Origin: an uncultured Streptococcus sp.
GTDB lineage: Bacteria > Bacillota > Bacilli > Lactobacillales > Streptococcaceae
DNA: 64,000 nucleotides
Reading direction: 5' to 3'
NCBI RefSeq assembly: GCF_901875575.1
Contig: NZ_CABFMF010000066.1
Location: forward strand, 6,095 to 70,094
The position numbers were made by a program, and so were the translations under genes. The notes under the pieces were generated by a model that worked only from the letters and a program-made list of their open reading frames with translations, did not search any database and was not told the DNA's origin. Of this stretch, positions 1-8,980 are shown piece after piece; within the stretch, counting starts at the first letter, position 1, and each line of letters begins with the position of its first letter.

Positions 1-75
1 ATTGGAAGCGGGGTTGTCATTCTGTCTTGTCTATCCCTCGTGTATGTTCGAACTCATTTTGAAAAAGAGACATAA
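1..75 (+). CDS. C-terminal end of a membrane protein (partial)
   Basis: An open frame runs from base 1 to a TAA at 73-75. The visible 24 residues are a hydrophobic stretch rich in V, L and I followed by a short charged tail (RTHFEKET), the usual look of a last transmembrane helix and cytoplasmic tail. The rest of the gene lies outside the window, so the family cannot be named; a transporter is a reasonable guess only. Confidence 0.45.
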   Translation: MGSGVVILSCLSLVYVRTHFEKET

Positions 76-130
76 GTCTGCTTGGACTTCAAAAATAATT
101 CCAATCTAAGTATTTTTCCGTCCTTCTCGT

Positions 131-160
131 TTGTGAGGAGGGCTTAGTTTATGGTAAAAT
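131..160 (+). promoter_or_regulatory. Candidate ligA promoter, extended -10, giving a nearly leaderless start
   Basis: TTGTGA at 131-136 and TAAAAT at 155-160 are separated by 18 bp, with the extended -10 dinucleotide TG at 152-153. The ligA ATG at 167 begins only 6 bases after the -10 box, where transcription would normally start, and no Shine-Dalgarno sequence fits between. Either the mRNA is leaderless, translation starts at the second ATG (179), or the transcript starts further upstream. Confidence 0.4.
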
Positions 161-166
161 GGTCTT

Positions 167-2125
167 ATGAATAAAAGAATGAATGAGTTAGTCGCCTTGC
201 TCAATCGCTATGCGACTGAGTACTATACCAGCGATAATCCCTCGGTTTCAGATAGTGAGTATGATCGCCTTTACCGTGAGTTGGTTGAGTTGGAGACTGC
301 CTATCCAGCTCAAGTGTTAGCAGATAGTCCGACCCATCGTGTTGGTGGCAAGATTTTAGATGGTTTTGAAAAATACAGTCATCAGTATCCTCTTTATAGT
401 TTGCAGGATGCTTTTTCACGTGAGGAGCTTGAAGCTTTTGATGCGCGTGTTCGTAAGGAAGTGATCCATCCAACCTATATTTGTGAGCTGAAAATCGATG
501 GCTTATCTATCTCTCTTACTTATGAAAAGGGGATTTTGGTTGCTGGGGCAACACGTGGAGATGGTTCTATTGGTGAAAATATCACAGAAAATCTTAAACG
601 TGTTAAGGATATTCCTTTGACCTTGCCAGAAGAACTAGATATCACCGTTCGTGGGGAATGTTATATGCCACGCGCTTCTTTTGACCAGGTCAACCAAGCA
701 CGCCAAGAAAATGGAGAGCCTGAATTTGCCAATCCTCGTAATGCAGCGGCAGGCACCCTACGTCAGTTGGATACAGCAGTAGTTGCCAAGCGCAATCTTG
801 CTACCTTCCTCTATCAAGAAGCCAGCCCTTTAACTCGTGACAGCCAAGAAAAAGTTTTGAAGCACCTAGAACAGCTCGGTTTTGTAGTCAATCCTAAGCG
901 GATCTTGGCTGAAAGCATAGATGAAATTTGGGATTTTATTCAAGAAGTAGGAGAGGAACGGGAGAATCTGCCTTATGATATCGATGGGGTGGTGATCAAG
1001 GTCAACGACCTAGCAAGCCAAGAAGAACTCGGCTTTACCGTTAAGGCTCCAAAGTGGGCAGTAGCCTACAAGTTCCCAGCTGAAGAAAAAGAAGCTCAAC
1101 TACTCTCAGTTGATTGGACAGTTGGCCGTACGGGTGTGGTAACTCCGACTGCCAATCTGACCCCTGTTCAGCTTGCTGGTACAACTGTTAGCCGTGCAAC
1201 TCTGCACAATGTGGATTATATTGCTGAAAAAGATATCCGCAAAGACGACACGGTTATCGTTTATAAGGCTGGTGATATCATACCTGCTGTTTTACGAGTG
1301 GTAGAGTCCAAGCGGGTTTCTGAAGAAAAACTAGATATCCCTACAAACTGCCCAAGTTGTGACTCTGATTTGCTACACTTTGAAGATGAAGTGGCTCTCC
1401 GTTGTATCAATCCACGTTGTCCTGCTCAAATCATGGAAGGTTTGATTCACTTTGCTTCTCGTGATGCTATGAATATTACAGGTCTTGGTCCATCTATTGT
1501 TGAGAAACTCTTTGCTGCAGATCTAGTCAAGGATGTGGCAGATATTTACCGTTTGAAAGAAGAAGATTTCCTCCTTTTAGAAGGTGTTAAGGAAAAGTCC
1601 GCTAGTAAACTTTATCAGGCTATCCAAGCATCTAAGGAAAATTCTGCCGAGAAACTCTTGTTTGGTTTGGGAATTCGCCATGTAGGAAGCAAGGCCAGTC
1701 AGCTCTTACTCCAACATTTCCATTCGATTGAAAATCTGGCTCAGGCAGATCCAGAGGAAGTGGCTAGTATTGAAAGTTTGGGTGGTGTGGTTGCCAAGAG
1801 TCTTCAGACATATTTTGCGACAGAAGGCTCTGAAATTCTCCTCAGAGAATTGAAAGAAACTGGGGTCAATCTGGACTATAAAGGACAGACTGTAGTAGCG
1901 GATGCAGCCTTGTCAGGTTTGACAGTGGTATTGACCGGAAAATTGGAACGTCTCAAGCGCTCAGAAGCTAAAACTAAACTCGAAAGTCTGGGTGCCAAAG
2001 TAACAGGCAGTGTTTCTAAAAAGACCGACCTCGTCGTTGCAGGAGCAGATGCTGGAAGTAAACTTCAAAAAGCACAAGAACTTGGTATCGAAGTTCGAGA
2101 CGAAGCTTGGTTAGAAAGTCTGTAA
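167..2125 (+). CDS. ligA: NAD-dependent DNA ligase LigA
   Basis: Seals nicks in duplex DNA using NAD+ during replication and repair. The 652-residue length is normal for the family. The adenylation motif KIDG is present with the AMP-accepting lysine at residue 109. A four-cysteine zinc finger (CPSC...CINPRCPAQ) follows the OB fold around residues 402-425, helix-hairpin-helix repeats occupy roughly 440-560, and a C-terminal BRCT domain begins near 585 (LTGKLERLKRSEAK). Start 167 is the longest; Met5 at 179 is an alternative because no ribosome binding site precedes 167. pulA follows 63 bp downstream on the same strand. Confidence 0.97.
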   Translation: MNKRMNELVALLNRYATEYYTSDNPSVSDSEYDRLYRELVELETAYPAQVLADSPTHRVGGKILDGFEKYSHQYPLYSLQDAFSREELEAFDARVRKEVIHPTYICELKIDGLSISLTYEKGILVAGATRGDGSIGENITENLKRVKDIPLTLPEELDITVRGECYMPRASFDQVNQARQENGEPEFANPRNAAAGTLRQLDTAVVAKRNLATFLYQEASPLTRDSQEKVLKHLEQLGFVVNPKRILAESIDEIWDFIQEVGEERENLPYDIDGVVIKVNDLASQEELGFTVKAPKWAVAYKFPAEEKEAQLLSVDWTVGRTGVVTPTANLTPVQLAGTTVSRATLHNVDYIAEKDIRKDDTVIVYKAGDIIPAVLRVVESKRVSEEKLDIPTNCPSCDSDLLHFEDEVALRCINPRCPAQIMEGLIHFASRDAMNITGLGPSIVEKLFAADLVKDVADIYRLKEEDFLLLEGVKEKSASKLYQAIQASKENSAEKLLFGLGIRHVGSKASQLLLQHFHSIENLAQADPEEVASIESLGGVVAKSLQTYFATEGSEILLRELKETGVNLDYKGQTVVADAALSGLTVVLTGKLERLKRSEAKTKLESLGAKVTGSVSKKTDLVVAGADAGSKLQKAQELGIEVRDEAWLESL

Positions 2126-2188
2126 AAGACTGAGATTTAGTATTTTAAAATAGAATCAAAAAGTAAGAAAAGAAAGATAAGATATAAA

Positions 2189-4471
2189 ATGATGTACAAC
2201 TACCCTATGCGTATTCATTACCATCGTAAAAATGGTGAATACGACACATGTTCTTTTGTCAAAAGTCAAGATCAGAGAATCGATTTATTAACCTATAAGG
2301 AAGATTATTTCGGCGCCTTATTTACCTTTGAACACTCGAGTGATAGAGCTGTCGAGACCCTAAATTTTGTGGTTCATACAGGTCAAACAAATAAGGAATA
2401 CTCTATCCGTTTTAACTATTATCCACTTTTGACAGAAGTATGGATTTTAGAGGAAGATGATCGGATTTATTATTCAGAAAATCCTGCTATTGCAAGTCCT
2501 GCTTATAAAAATCAAAATCCTTTCGCTTTCGATAAAGCTATTAATAGCGCTAGTTTTGACCATCATTGGGGTTATCAGGGTGAGCTAGGCTGCCAAGTAG
2601 AGGACGATAAGGCTAGCTTTGCTCTTTGGTCGCCAACGGCAACAGAAGTACAAGTTGTCGTGTATGAATCTACTGCAAATGATGCTCCAGTTTGGAAAAG
2701 ATTTGATATGAAGAGAGGTAATAGCTATTCATATAATCACAAGGATAATACGATTGGAGTGTGGACTTTAGATGTCGAGGAAGATTTAAGAGGTAAGGCT
2801 TATCAGTATCAGGTCCAATTTCCACATCATCAAAGTCTTACTCGTGACCCTTATACTATCGCGACCAGTCCTGATGGGAAACGTTCTGCAATCCTTGGTC
2901 ATGCTGAGAAGCAAATAGAAAACTTTGAAGTTAAACATGGAAAAGAAGCGAGCTGGCGATTAGAAAATCCTTGTAAGGCAGTTATCTGTGAAATGCATAT
3001 TCGAGATTTAACCCAATCACCAACATCTGGAGTTGATGACAAGCTTCGTGGAACTTTCTTAGGTGCTGCCCAAACAGGGACTGTCAACCAATATGGACAA
3101 GCGACAGCCTTTGATTACATCAAGAGTATGGGTTATAATTATGTGCAACTGCAACCAATTGCAGATCGTCATAAGGAATATGATTCAGAAGGTAATGTGA
3201 CCTATAACTGGGGTTATGACCCACAAAACTATAATGCACCGGAAACAAGTTTATCAACAAATCCTGACGATCCAGCCCAAGTCATTCGTGATTTGAAGAC
3301 TATGGTTCAGGCTTATCATGAAGCAGGAATTGGTGTCATTATGGACGTTGTCTACAACCACACTTTCTCAGTAGTGGATGCACCTTTCCAAACAACAGTT
3401 CCTGATTATTACTATCGAATGAATCCTGATGGTACTTATCAAAATGGAACAGGTGTTGGTAACGAGACAGCAAGTGAACATGAAATGTTCCGTAAGTATA
3501 TGATTGACTCCCTCATTTACTGGGTAACAGAATACAACATCGATGGTTTCCGTTTTGATTTGATGGGAATTCATGATGTTAAAACCATGCAGATGATTCG
3601 TCAGAGTTTGGATGAAATTGACCCTAATATCATCTTATATGGTGAAGGCTGGGACATGGGTACTGGTCTTGCCCCTTATGATAAGGCCAAGAAAGACAAT
3701 GCTTATCAAATGCCAAATATTGGCTTCTTTAACGACAATCAGCGTGATGCAGTTAAGGGTGGGGAAGTCTATGGTTCTATCAAATCTGGTTTTGTCAGTG
3801 GTGCAGCTACCGAGCCTATTCTTGCAAAAGCCATCCTTGGTAGTCGTGAATTAGGATCATATATTCGTCCAAATCAAGTACTCAACTATGTCGAAGCTCA
3901 TGATAACTACAATCTTCACGACTTGTTAGCAACCCTACATCAGGATCAAAGTTCTGAGCAGATCATGCGTAAGGTAGAGACCGCAACAGCTATGAACTTA
4001 CTCATGCAAGGCATGACCTTTATGGAAATTGGTCAAGAATTTGGTCGTACTAAACTTGTTGCGACTGGTCCAAATGGGGAATTAACACACGATGATAGAG
4101 AACGTGCCATGAATAGCTACAATGCCCCAGATAAGGTCAATCAAGTTGATTGGGATTTACTAAATGAACGCCAAAATAGTATAGACTTTGTTCGTAAAGT
4201 TATTCAGTTAAAAACTCAAACAGATGCCTTTTCTTATCCTACTTATGAAGAAATCTATCATCATGTCTTTGTCCATTCGGCGAATGAACACAGTGGTTGG
4301 ATTGTATATGAAGTTCATGGAAAAGAGCATTTACTAGTCGTATTCAATGCTAAAGGCAAACCTCAACGTTTTGAAAATGCGGGCAGTTTGCAGCTACTTG
4401 TTACAAATACAACTTCCCTTGAAGAAGATATACTTGGTGACATAAGTGTTAGTGTCTTTAAAGTTTTGTAG
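2189..4471 (+). CDS. pulA: Type I pullulanase (GH13 debranching enzyme)
   Basis: Hydrolyses alpha-1,6 bonds of pullulan, glycogen or limit dextrins. The 760-residue protein shows an N-terminal beta-rich region, a CBM48-type module around residues 125-220, and a GH13 barrel. The type I pullulanase signature YNWGYDP is at about residue 344; DGFRFDLMG carries the nucleophile Asp457 and YGEGWD the acid Glu486; VEAHDNYNLHD matches the third catalytic region. No signal peptide or LPXTG anchor, so it is cytosolic, unlike the surface pullulanase SpuA. It sits just upstream of the glycogen operon, consistent with trimming or breaking down internal glucan. An ATG at 2192 is an equivalent alternative start. 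Confidence 0.94.
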   Translation: MMYNYPMRIHYHRKNGEYDTCSFVKSQDQRIDLLTYKEDYFGALFTFEHSSDRAVETLNFVVHTGQTNKEYSIRFNYYPLLTEVWILEEDDRIYYSENPAIASPAYKNQNPFAFDKAINSASFDHHWGYQGELGCQVEDDKASFALWSPTATEVQVVVYESTANDAPVWKRFDMKRGNSYSYNHKDNTIGVWTLDVEEDLRGKAYQYQVQFPHHQSLTRDPYTIATSPDGKRSAILGHAEKQIENFEVKHGKEASWRLENPCKAVICEMHIRDLTQSPTSGVDDKLRGTFLGAAQTGTVNQYGQATAFDYIKSMGYNYVQLQPIADRHKEYDSEGNVTYNWGYDPQNYNAPETSLSTNPDDPAQVIRDLKTMVQAYHEAGIGVIMDVVYNHTFSVVDAPFQTTVPDYYYRMNPDGTYQNGTGVGNETASEHEMFRKYMIDSLIYWVTEYNIDGFRFDLMGIHDVKTMQMIRQSLDEIDPNIILYGEGWDMGTGLAPYDKAKKDNAYQMPNIGFFNDNQRDAVKGGEVYGSIKSGFVSGAATEPILAKAILGSRELGSYIRPNQVLNYVEAHDNYNLHDLLATLHQDQSSEQIMRKVETATAMNLLMQGMTFMEIGQEFGRTKLVATGPNGELTHDDRERAMNSYNAPDKVNQVDWDLLNERQNSIDFVRKVIQLKTQTDAFSYPTYEEIYHHVFVHSANEHSGWIVYEVHGKEHLLVVFNAKGKPQRFENAGSLQLLVTNTTSLEEDILGDISVSVFKVL

Positions 4472-4526
4472 AATAGATTTACAATTTAAATTCATTTGCA
4501 GTACCTTATCTGTTAAAAACCATAAA

Positions 4527-4558
4527 ATCAGGAAATTCATTTCCTGGTTTATTTTTTT
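4527..4558 (+). terminator. Rho-independent terminator after pulA
   Basis: CAGGAAA and TTTCCTG form a 7-bp stem with a 4-base loop, flanked by A- and T-rich arms and followed by a run of T. The 319-bp gap 4472-4790 holds this terminator and the glg promoter; nothing else coding was seen. Confidence 0.75.
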
Positions 4559-4724
4559 ATTAGAAATTAAATTTTTGTTAGTAAAATAACGAACTTTATG
4601 GTAGTATTGTAAAAAAACATTTCGTTTTCAAAGTGTTTCTGAAAAATACTTGATTTACAAGTGAAGAAATAAGTTAATTTATTGAAGACTTTCAAAATAA
4701 TTTTAATCTTTCTTAGTAATACAC

Positions 4725-4775
4725 TTGAATCTTCCATAAAAAGGTAGTATAATAAATTTATAGAAAACGCTTACA
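4725..4775 (+). promoter_or_regulatory. glg operon promoter with a cre-like CcpA site
   Basis: TTGAAT (4725-4730) and TATAAT (4748-4753) are separated by an ideal 17 bp. A cre-like sequence TAGAAAACGCTTACA (4761-4775) lies at the expected transcription start, a position where CcpA binding would block initiation. Glycogen genes under catabolite control are known in Firmicutes; control here is inferred from the site alone. The RBS AGGAGGG is at 4781-4787. Confidence 0.7.
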
Positions 4776-4790
4776 GAAATAGGAGGGTGT

Positions 4791-6719
4791 ATGGATAAGA
4801 AAAAAGCTTTAGAAACTTTTATGACAGGTGAGAATTTTCACCTCCAGCATTATCTGGGAGCGCATAGGGAAGAAAAAGATGGTGAGTCTGGCTATACTTT
4901 CCGAGTTTGGGCACCCAATGCTCAGGCAGTTCACTTGGTAGGGGATTTCACCAATTGGGTTGAAAATCAAATTCCGATGGAACGGAATGAATTTGGAGTT
5001 TGGGAAGTCTTTACAAGTCTTGCTCAAGAAGGCCAAATTTACAAGTACCATATCACACGTGCAAATGGTCATCAGCTTATGAAGATTGATCCTTTGGCTG
5101 TACGGTATGAGGCACGACCTGGTACTGGAGCTATTTTAACAGATATTCCTGAAAAGAAATGGAAGGATGGCCTTTGGTTGGCCCGTAGAAAACGAAATGG
5201 GTTTGCACAACGTCCTATTAATATCTACGAAGTTCACGCTGGATCTTGGAAGAGAAATCCTGACGGAAGTCCTTATCGTTTCAGTCAACTAAAAGACGAA
5301 CTGATTCCTTATTTAGTTGATATGAATTATACACACATAGAATTCATGCCTTTAATGTCCCACCCACTTGGTTTGAGTTGGGGTTATCAGCTAATGGGTT
5401 ACTTTGCTTTAGAGCATACTTATGGAAGTCCTGAAGAATTTCAAGATTTTGTTGAGGAATGCCATTTAAATAATATCGGAGTTATTGTAGATTGGGTTCC
5501 TGGACACTTTACTATTAATGATGATGCCTTAGCATATTATGATGGTACACCAACTTTCGAATACCAAGACCATAATAAGGCTCATAACTACGGTTGGGGA
5601 GCTCTCAATTTTGACCTTGGAAAAAATGAAGTCCAGTCTTTCTTGATTTCTAGTATTAAGTTTTGGATTGACTTTTACCATTTGGACGGTATCCGCGTGG
5701 ATGCAGTGAGCAACATTCTCTATCTTGACTACGATGATGCTCCCTGGACACCCAATAAAGATGGTGGCAATCTAAACTATGAAGGATATTATTTCCTAAA
5801 ACGCTTGAATGATGTGATTAAACTTGTTCATCCAGATGTTATGATGATAGCTGAGGAAAGTTCATCAGCTACTCAGATTACTGACACCAAGGATTCAGAC
5901 GGTCTTGGTTTTGATTACAAATGGAACATGGGTTGGATGAATGATATCCTCCGATTCTACGAAGAAGATCCGATCTATCGTAAATACGACTTTAACCTGG
6001 TGACTTTCAGCTTTATGTATGTCTTCAAGGAGAATTATCTCTTACCATTCTCGCACGATGAAGTGGTTCATGGTAAGAAGAGTATGATGCACAAGATGTG
6101 GGGAGATCGTTACAATCAATTTGCTGGCTTGCGCAATCTCTACACTTACCAAATTTGTCACCCGGGTAAGAAATTGCTTTTCATGGGTAGCGAATACGGT
6201 CAATTTCTAGAGTGGAAATCTGAAGAACAGTTGGAATGGTCTAACCTAGAGGACCCAATGAATGCGAAGATGAAGTATTTCACTTCTCAGTTAAACCAGT
6301 TTTACAAAGACCATCGCTGTCTGTGGGAAATCGATACCAGCTATGATGGTATAGAAATCATCGATGCAGATAATAGAGACCAGAGTGTTCTGTCCTTCAT
6401 TCGTAAGGGTAAAAAGGGCGATATGTTAGTCTGTGTCTTTAATATGGCACCTGTTGAAAGACAAGATTTTACCATTGGTCTACCTGTTGCTGGTATTTAC
6501 GAAGAAGTGTGGAATACTGAGTTAGAAGAGTGGGGCGGTGTCTGGAAAGAACACAATCAAACTGTTCAAACGCAAGAAGGACTATGGAAGGATTATGAGC
6601 AGACCTTGACCTTTACCTTACCAGCAATGGGGGCAAGTATTTGGAAAATCAAGCGTCGCTTGAAAACTGTTAAAACTATTAAAAATCAAAAACATAAAGG
6701 AGTAGAAAATGAAGAATGA
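4791..6719 (+). CDS. glgB: 1,4-alpha-glucan branching enzyme GlgB
   Basis: Introduces alpha-1,6 branches into growing glycogen. The 642-residue protein has an N-terminal CBM48 domain (FRVWAPNAQAVHLVGDFTNW, residues about 37-56) and a GH13 barrel. Catalytic regions are visible: DGIRVDAV with the nucleophile Asp304, IAEESS with the acid Glu, and PFSHDEVVHGK. It lacks the longer N-terminal extension of enterobacterial GlgB, as is usual in Firmicutes. First gene of glgBCDA; its end overlaps the glgC start by 11 bp, implying translational coupling. The final lysine-rich tail before the stop is not part of the catalytic fold. Confidence 0.96.
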   Translation: MDKKKALETFMTGENFHLQHYLGAHREEKDGESGYTFRVWAPNAQAVHLVGDFTNWVENQIPMERNEFGVWEVFTSLAQEGQIYKYHITRANGHQLMKIDPLAVRYEARPGTGAILTDIPEKKWKDGLWLARRKRNGFAQRPINIYEVHAGSWKRNPDGSPYRFSQLKDELIPYLVDMNYTHIEFMPLMSHPLGLSWGYQLMGYFALEHTYGSPEEFQDFVEECHLNNIGVIVDWVPGHFTINDDALAYYDGTPTFEYQDHNKAHNYGWGALNFDLGKNEVQSFLISSIKFWIDFYHLDGIRVDAVSNILYLDYDDAPWTPNKDGGNLNYEGYYFLKRLNDVIKLVHPDVMMIAEESSSATQITDTKDSDGLGFDYKWNMGWMNDILRFYEEDPIYRKYDFNLVTFSFMYVFKENYLLPFSHDEVVHGKKSMMHKMWGDRYNQFAGLRNLYTYQICHPGKKLLFMGSEYGQFLEWKSEEQLEWSNLEDPMNAKMKYFTSQLNQFYKDHRCLWEIDTSYDGIEIIDADNRDQSVLSFIRKGKKGDMLVCVFNMAPVERQDFTIGLPVAGIYEEVWNTELEEWGGVWKEHNQTVQTQEGLWKDYEQTLTFTLPAMGASIWKIKRRLKTVKTIKNQKHKGVENEE

Positions 6720-7851
6720 AATGTTAGCTTTGATTCTTGCTGGTGGGCAAGGAACTCGTCTTGGGAAACTCACTCAAAGCATTGCTAAACCAGCTGTACA
6801 ATTTGGTGGGCGCTACCGTATCATTGACTTTGCTCTTTCAAACTGTGCCAACTCAGGCATTAACAATGTTGGAGTCATCACACAGTATCAACCACTTGCT
6901 CTTAACAATCATATTGGAAATGGTTCAAGTTGGGGTCTAGATGGTATTAATTCTGGTGTCTCTATCCTCCAACCTTATTCCGCAAGTGAAGGAAATCGTT
7001 GGTTTGAAGGAACTAGTCACGCTATTTATCAAAATATCGACTATATCGATAGTGTCAACCCTGAGTATGTCTTGATTCTGTCTGGGGACCACATCTACAA
7101 AATGGACTATGATGCTATGCTCCAATCTCACAAGGATAATAATGCTAGTTTGACAGTAGCAGTTCTTGATGTTCCTCTTAAAGAAGCCAGTCGTTTTGGT
7201 ATCATGAATACAGATGCTAATAATCGTATTGTAGAATTTGAAGAGAAACCAGCCCAACCAAAATCTATCAAAGCCTCTATGGGGATTTACATCTTTGATT
7301 GGCAACGTCTCCGCAATATGTTAGTCGCTGCTGAAAAGAGCAATGTCGATATGTCAGACTTCGGTAAGAACGTCATTCCAAATTACCTTGAGTCAGGTGA
7401 AAGTGTCTATGCCTACGAATTTAATGGTTATTGGAAAGACGTGGGTACGATTGAGTCACTTTGGGAAGCCAACATGGAATACATTTCTCCAGAAAATGCC
7501 TTGGATAGCCGTAATCGTCAATGGAAGATTTACTCAAGAAACTTAATTTCACCACCAAACTTCCTTGGGGCAAATGCTCATGTGGAAGATTCCTTGGTTG
7601 TAGACGGATGTTTTGTTGATGGAACGGTTAAACACTCTATCCTTTCAACAGGTGCGCAAGTTCGCGAAGGAGCAGAAGTAGTAGATTCAGTTATCATGAG
7701 TGGAGCCATTATTGGACACGGAGCTAAAATCAAACGTGCTATTATTGGTGAAGGTGCAGTTATTTCTGATGGTGTCGAAATTGATGGAACAGAAGAAGTA
7801 CAAGTTGTAGGATATAATGAAGTAGTGGGGGTAGCAACAGATGAAGATTGA
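6709..7851 (+). CDS. glgC: Glucose-1-phosphate adenylyltransferase, catalytic subunit GlgC
   Basis: Makes ADP-glucose, the glucosyl donor for glycogen. The N-terminal nucleotide-binding signature GGQGTRLGKLT (residues about 12-22) is intact, as are FGGRYRIIDFALSN and SGDHIYKMDY with the catalytic Asp. The C-terminal third is a left-handed beta-helix with hexapeptide-like repeats. Length 380 is typical. It overlaps glgB upstream and glgD downstream by 11 bp each. Together with the paralogue GlgD it probably forms the GlgC-GlgD heterotetramer known in Bacillus. Confidence 0.96.
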   Translation: MKNEMLALILAGGQGTRLGKLTQSIAKPAVQFGGRYRIIDFALSNCANSGINNVGVITQYQPLALNNHIGNGSSWGLDGINSGVSILQPYSASEGNRWFEGTSHAIYQNIDYIDSVNPEYVLILSGDHIYKMDYDAMLQSHKDNNASLTVAVLDVPLKEASRFGIMNTDANNRIVEFEEKPAQPKSIKASMGIYIFDWQRLRNMLVAAEKSNVDMSDFGKNVIPNYLESGESVYAYEFNGYWKDVGTIESLWEANMEYISPENALDSRNRQWKIYSRNLISPPNFLGANAHVEDSLVVDGCFVDGTVKHSILSTGAQVREGAEVVDSVIMSGAIIGHGAKIKRAIIGEGAVISDGVEIDGTEEVQVVGYNEVVGVATDED

Positions 7852-8980
7852 TAAATATTCTGCCATTTTAGGAAACACAGTTGGTTTTCATGATATGTCA
7901 ACATTGACAGACCACCGTCCAGTAGCTAGTTTGCCATTTGGCGGTAAATATCGTTTGATTGACTTCCCGCTCTCAAGTCTTGCCAATGCTGGTGTTCGCA
8001 GTGTTTTTGGTATTTTTCAGCAGGATAATATTAGTTCTGTTTTTGACCATATCCGTTCAGGGCGTGAGTGGGGCTTGTCAACTCTTCTTAGTCACTATTA
8101 TCTAGGAATTTATAATACACGCGTTGAGAGTAGCACAGTAGGAAAAGAATATTACCAACAGCTTCTTACTTATCTAAAACGTTCTGGGTCAAACCAAACA
8201 GTATCACTCAACTGTGATGTCCTAATTAATATTGATTTGAACCAAGTGTTCCACCTTCACAATACAACGAAGGGGCCTATTACAGTTGTTTATAAGAAAC
8301 TTCCTAAGAAAGATATCTCAGAAGTGAACGCAATCTTGGAAGTAGATGAAACAGACCATGTTCGTTCTCATAAACTATTTGATAGAAAATCAACAGAAGA
8401 AATATTCAATATGTCTACAGATATTTTTGTTGTTGATACACCTTGGTTGATTGAGCGCTTAGAAGAAGAATCTAAGAAAGAACATCCAGAGAAATTGCGC
8501 TATGTTTTACGTGATTTAGCTGCAAAAGAAGGGGCTTTTGCTTACGAGTACACAGGCTACCTTGCAAATATTCACTCTGTAGAGTCTTATTACCAAGCTA
8601 ACAAAGATATGCTTGAATCGCAAAAATTCTACTCTCTTTTCTCACCAAACCAAAAGATTTATACAAAGGTTAAGAATGAAGAACCAACTTACTACGCTAA
8701 TACATCTAAGGTAAGCACTTCTCAGTTTGCTTCTGGTAGTATCATTGAAGGTCAAGTGGCTAATTCTGTTCTATCACGTAATATTCATATTCACAAGGAT
8801 AGCTTGGTTAAAGATAGTATCTTATTCCCTCGTGTTGTTATTGGAGAAGGTGCTCAGGTAGAATATGCTATCTTGGACAAGGGTGTTGAAGTTGCGGATG
8901 GAGTTGTGATCCGTGGAACTGCAGAACATCCAGTCGTCGTTAAGAAAGGTGCTAAAGTAACAGAGGATATTCATTCATGA
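7841..8980 (+). CDS. glgD: GlgC paralogue, regulatory subunit GlgD
   Basis: A 379-residue homologue of GlgC that keeps FGGKYRLIDFPLSSL and the C-terminal beta-helix but has lost the GGxGxRL nucleotide-binding loop: the N-terminus reads SAILGNTVGFHDMSTLTDH. SLNCDVLINID replaces the SGDHIYKMD catalytic strand. This is the known pattern of GlgD, an activating partner with little or no activity alone. It overlaps glgC by 11 bp and glgA by 4 bp (ATGA), so all three are probably translationally coupled. Confidence 0.94.
   Translation: MKIDKYSAILGNTVGFHDMSTLTDHRPVASLPFGGKYRLIDFPLSSLANAGVRSVFGIFQQDNISSVFDHIRSGREWGLSTLLSHYYLGIYNTRVESSTVGKEYYQQLLTYLKRSGSNQTVSLNCDVLINIDLNQVFHLHNTTKGPITVVYKKLPKKDISEVNAILEVDETDHVRSHKLFDRKSTEEIFNMSTDIFVVDTPWLIERLEEESKKEHPEKLRYVLRDLAAKEGAFAYEYTGYLANIHSVESYYQANKDMLESQKFYSLFSPNQKIYTKVKNEEPTYYANTSKVSTSQFASGSIIEGQVANSVLSRNIHIHKDSLVKDSILFPRVVIGEGAQVEYAILDKGVEVADGVVIRGTAEHPVVVKKGAKVTEDIHS

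Noticed and set aside
7578..7904. Minus-strand frames opposite the glgC beta-helix repeats
   Set aside because: Repeated codon pattern of the hexapeptide region produces open antisense frames; glgC itself is certain.
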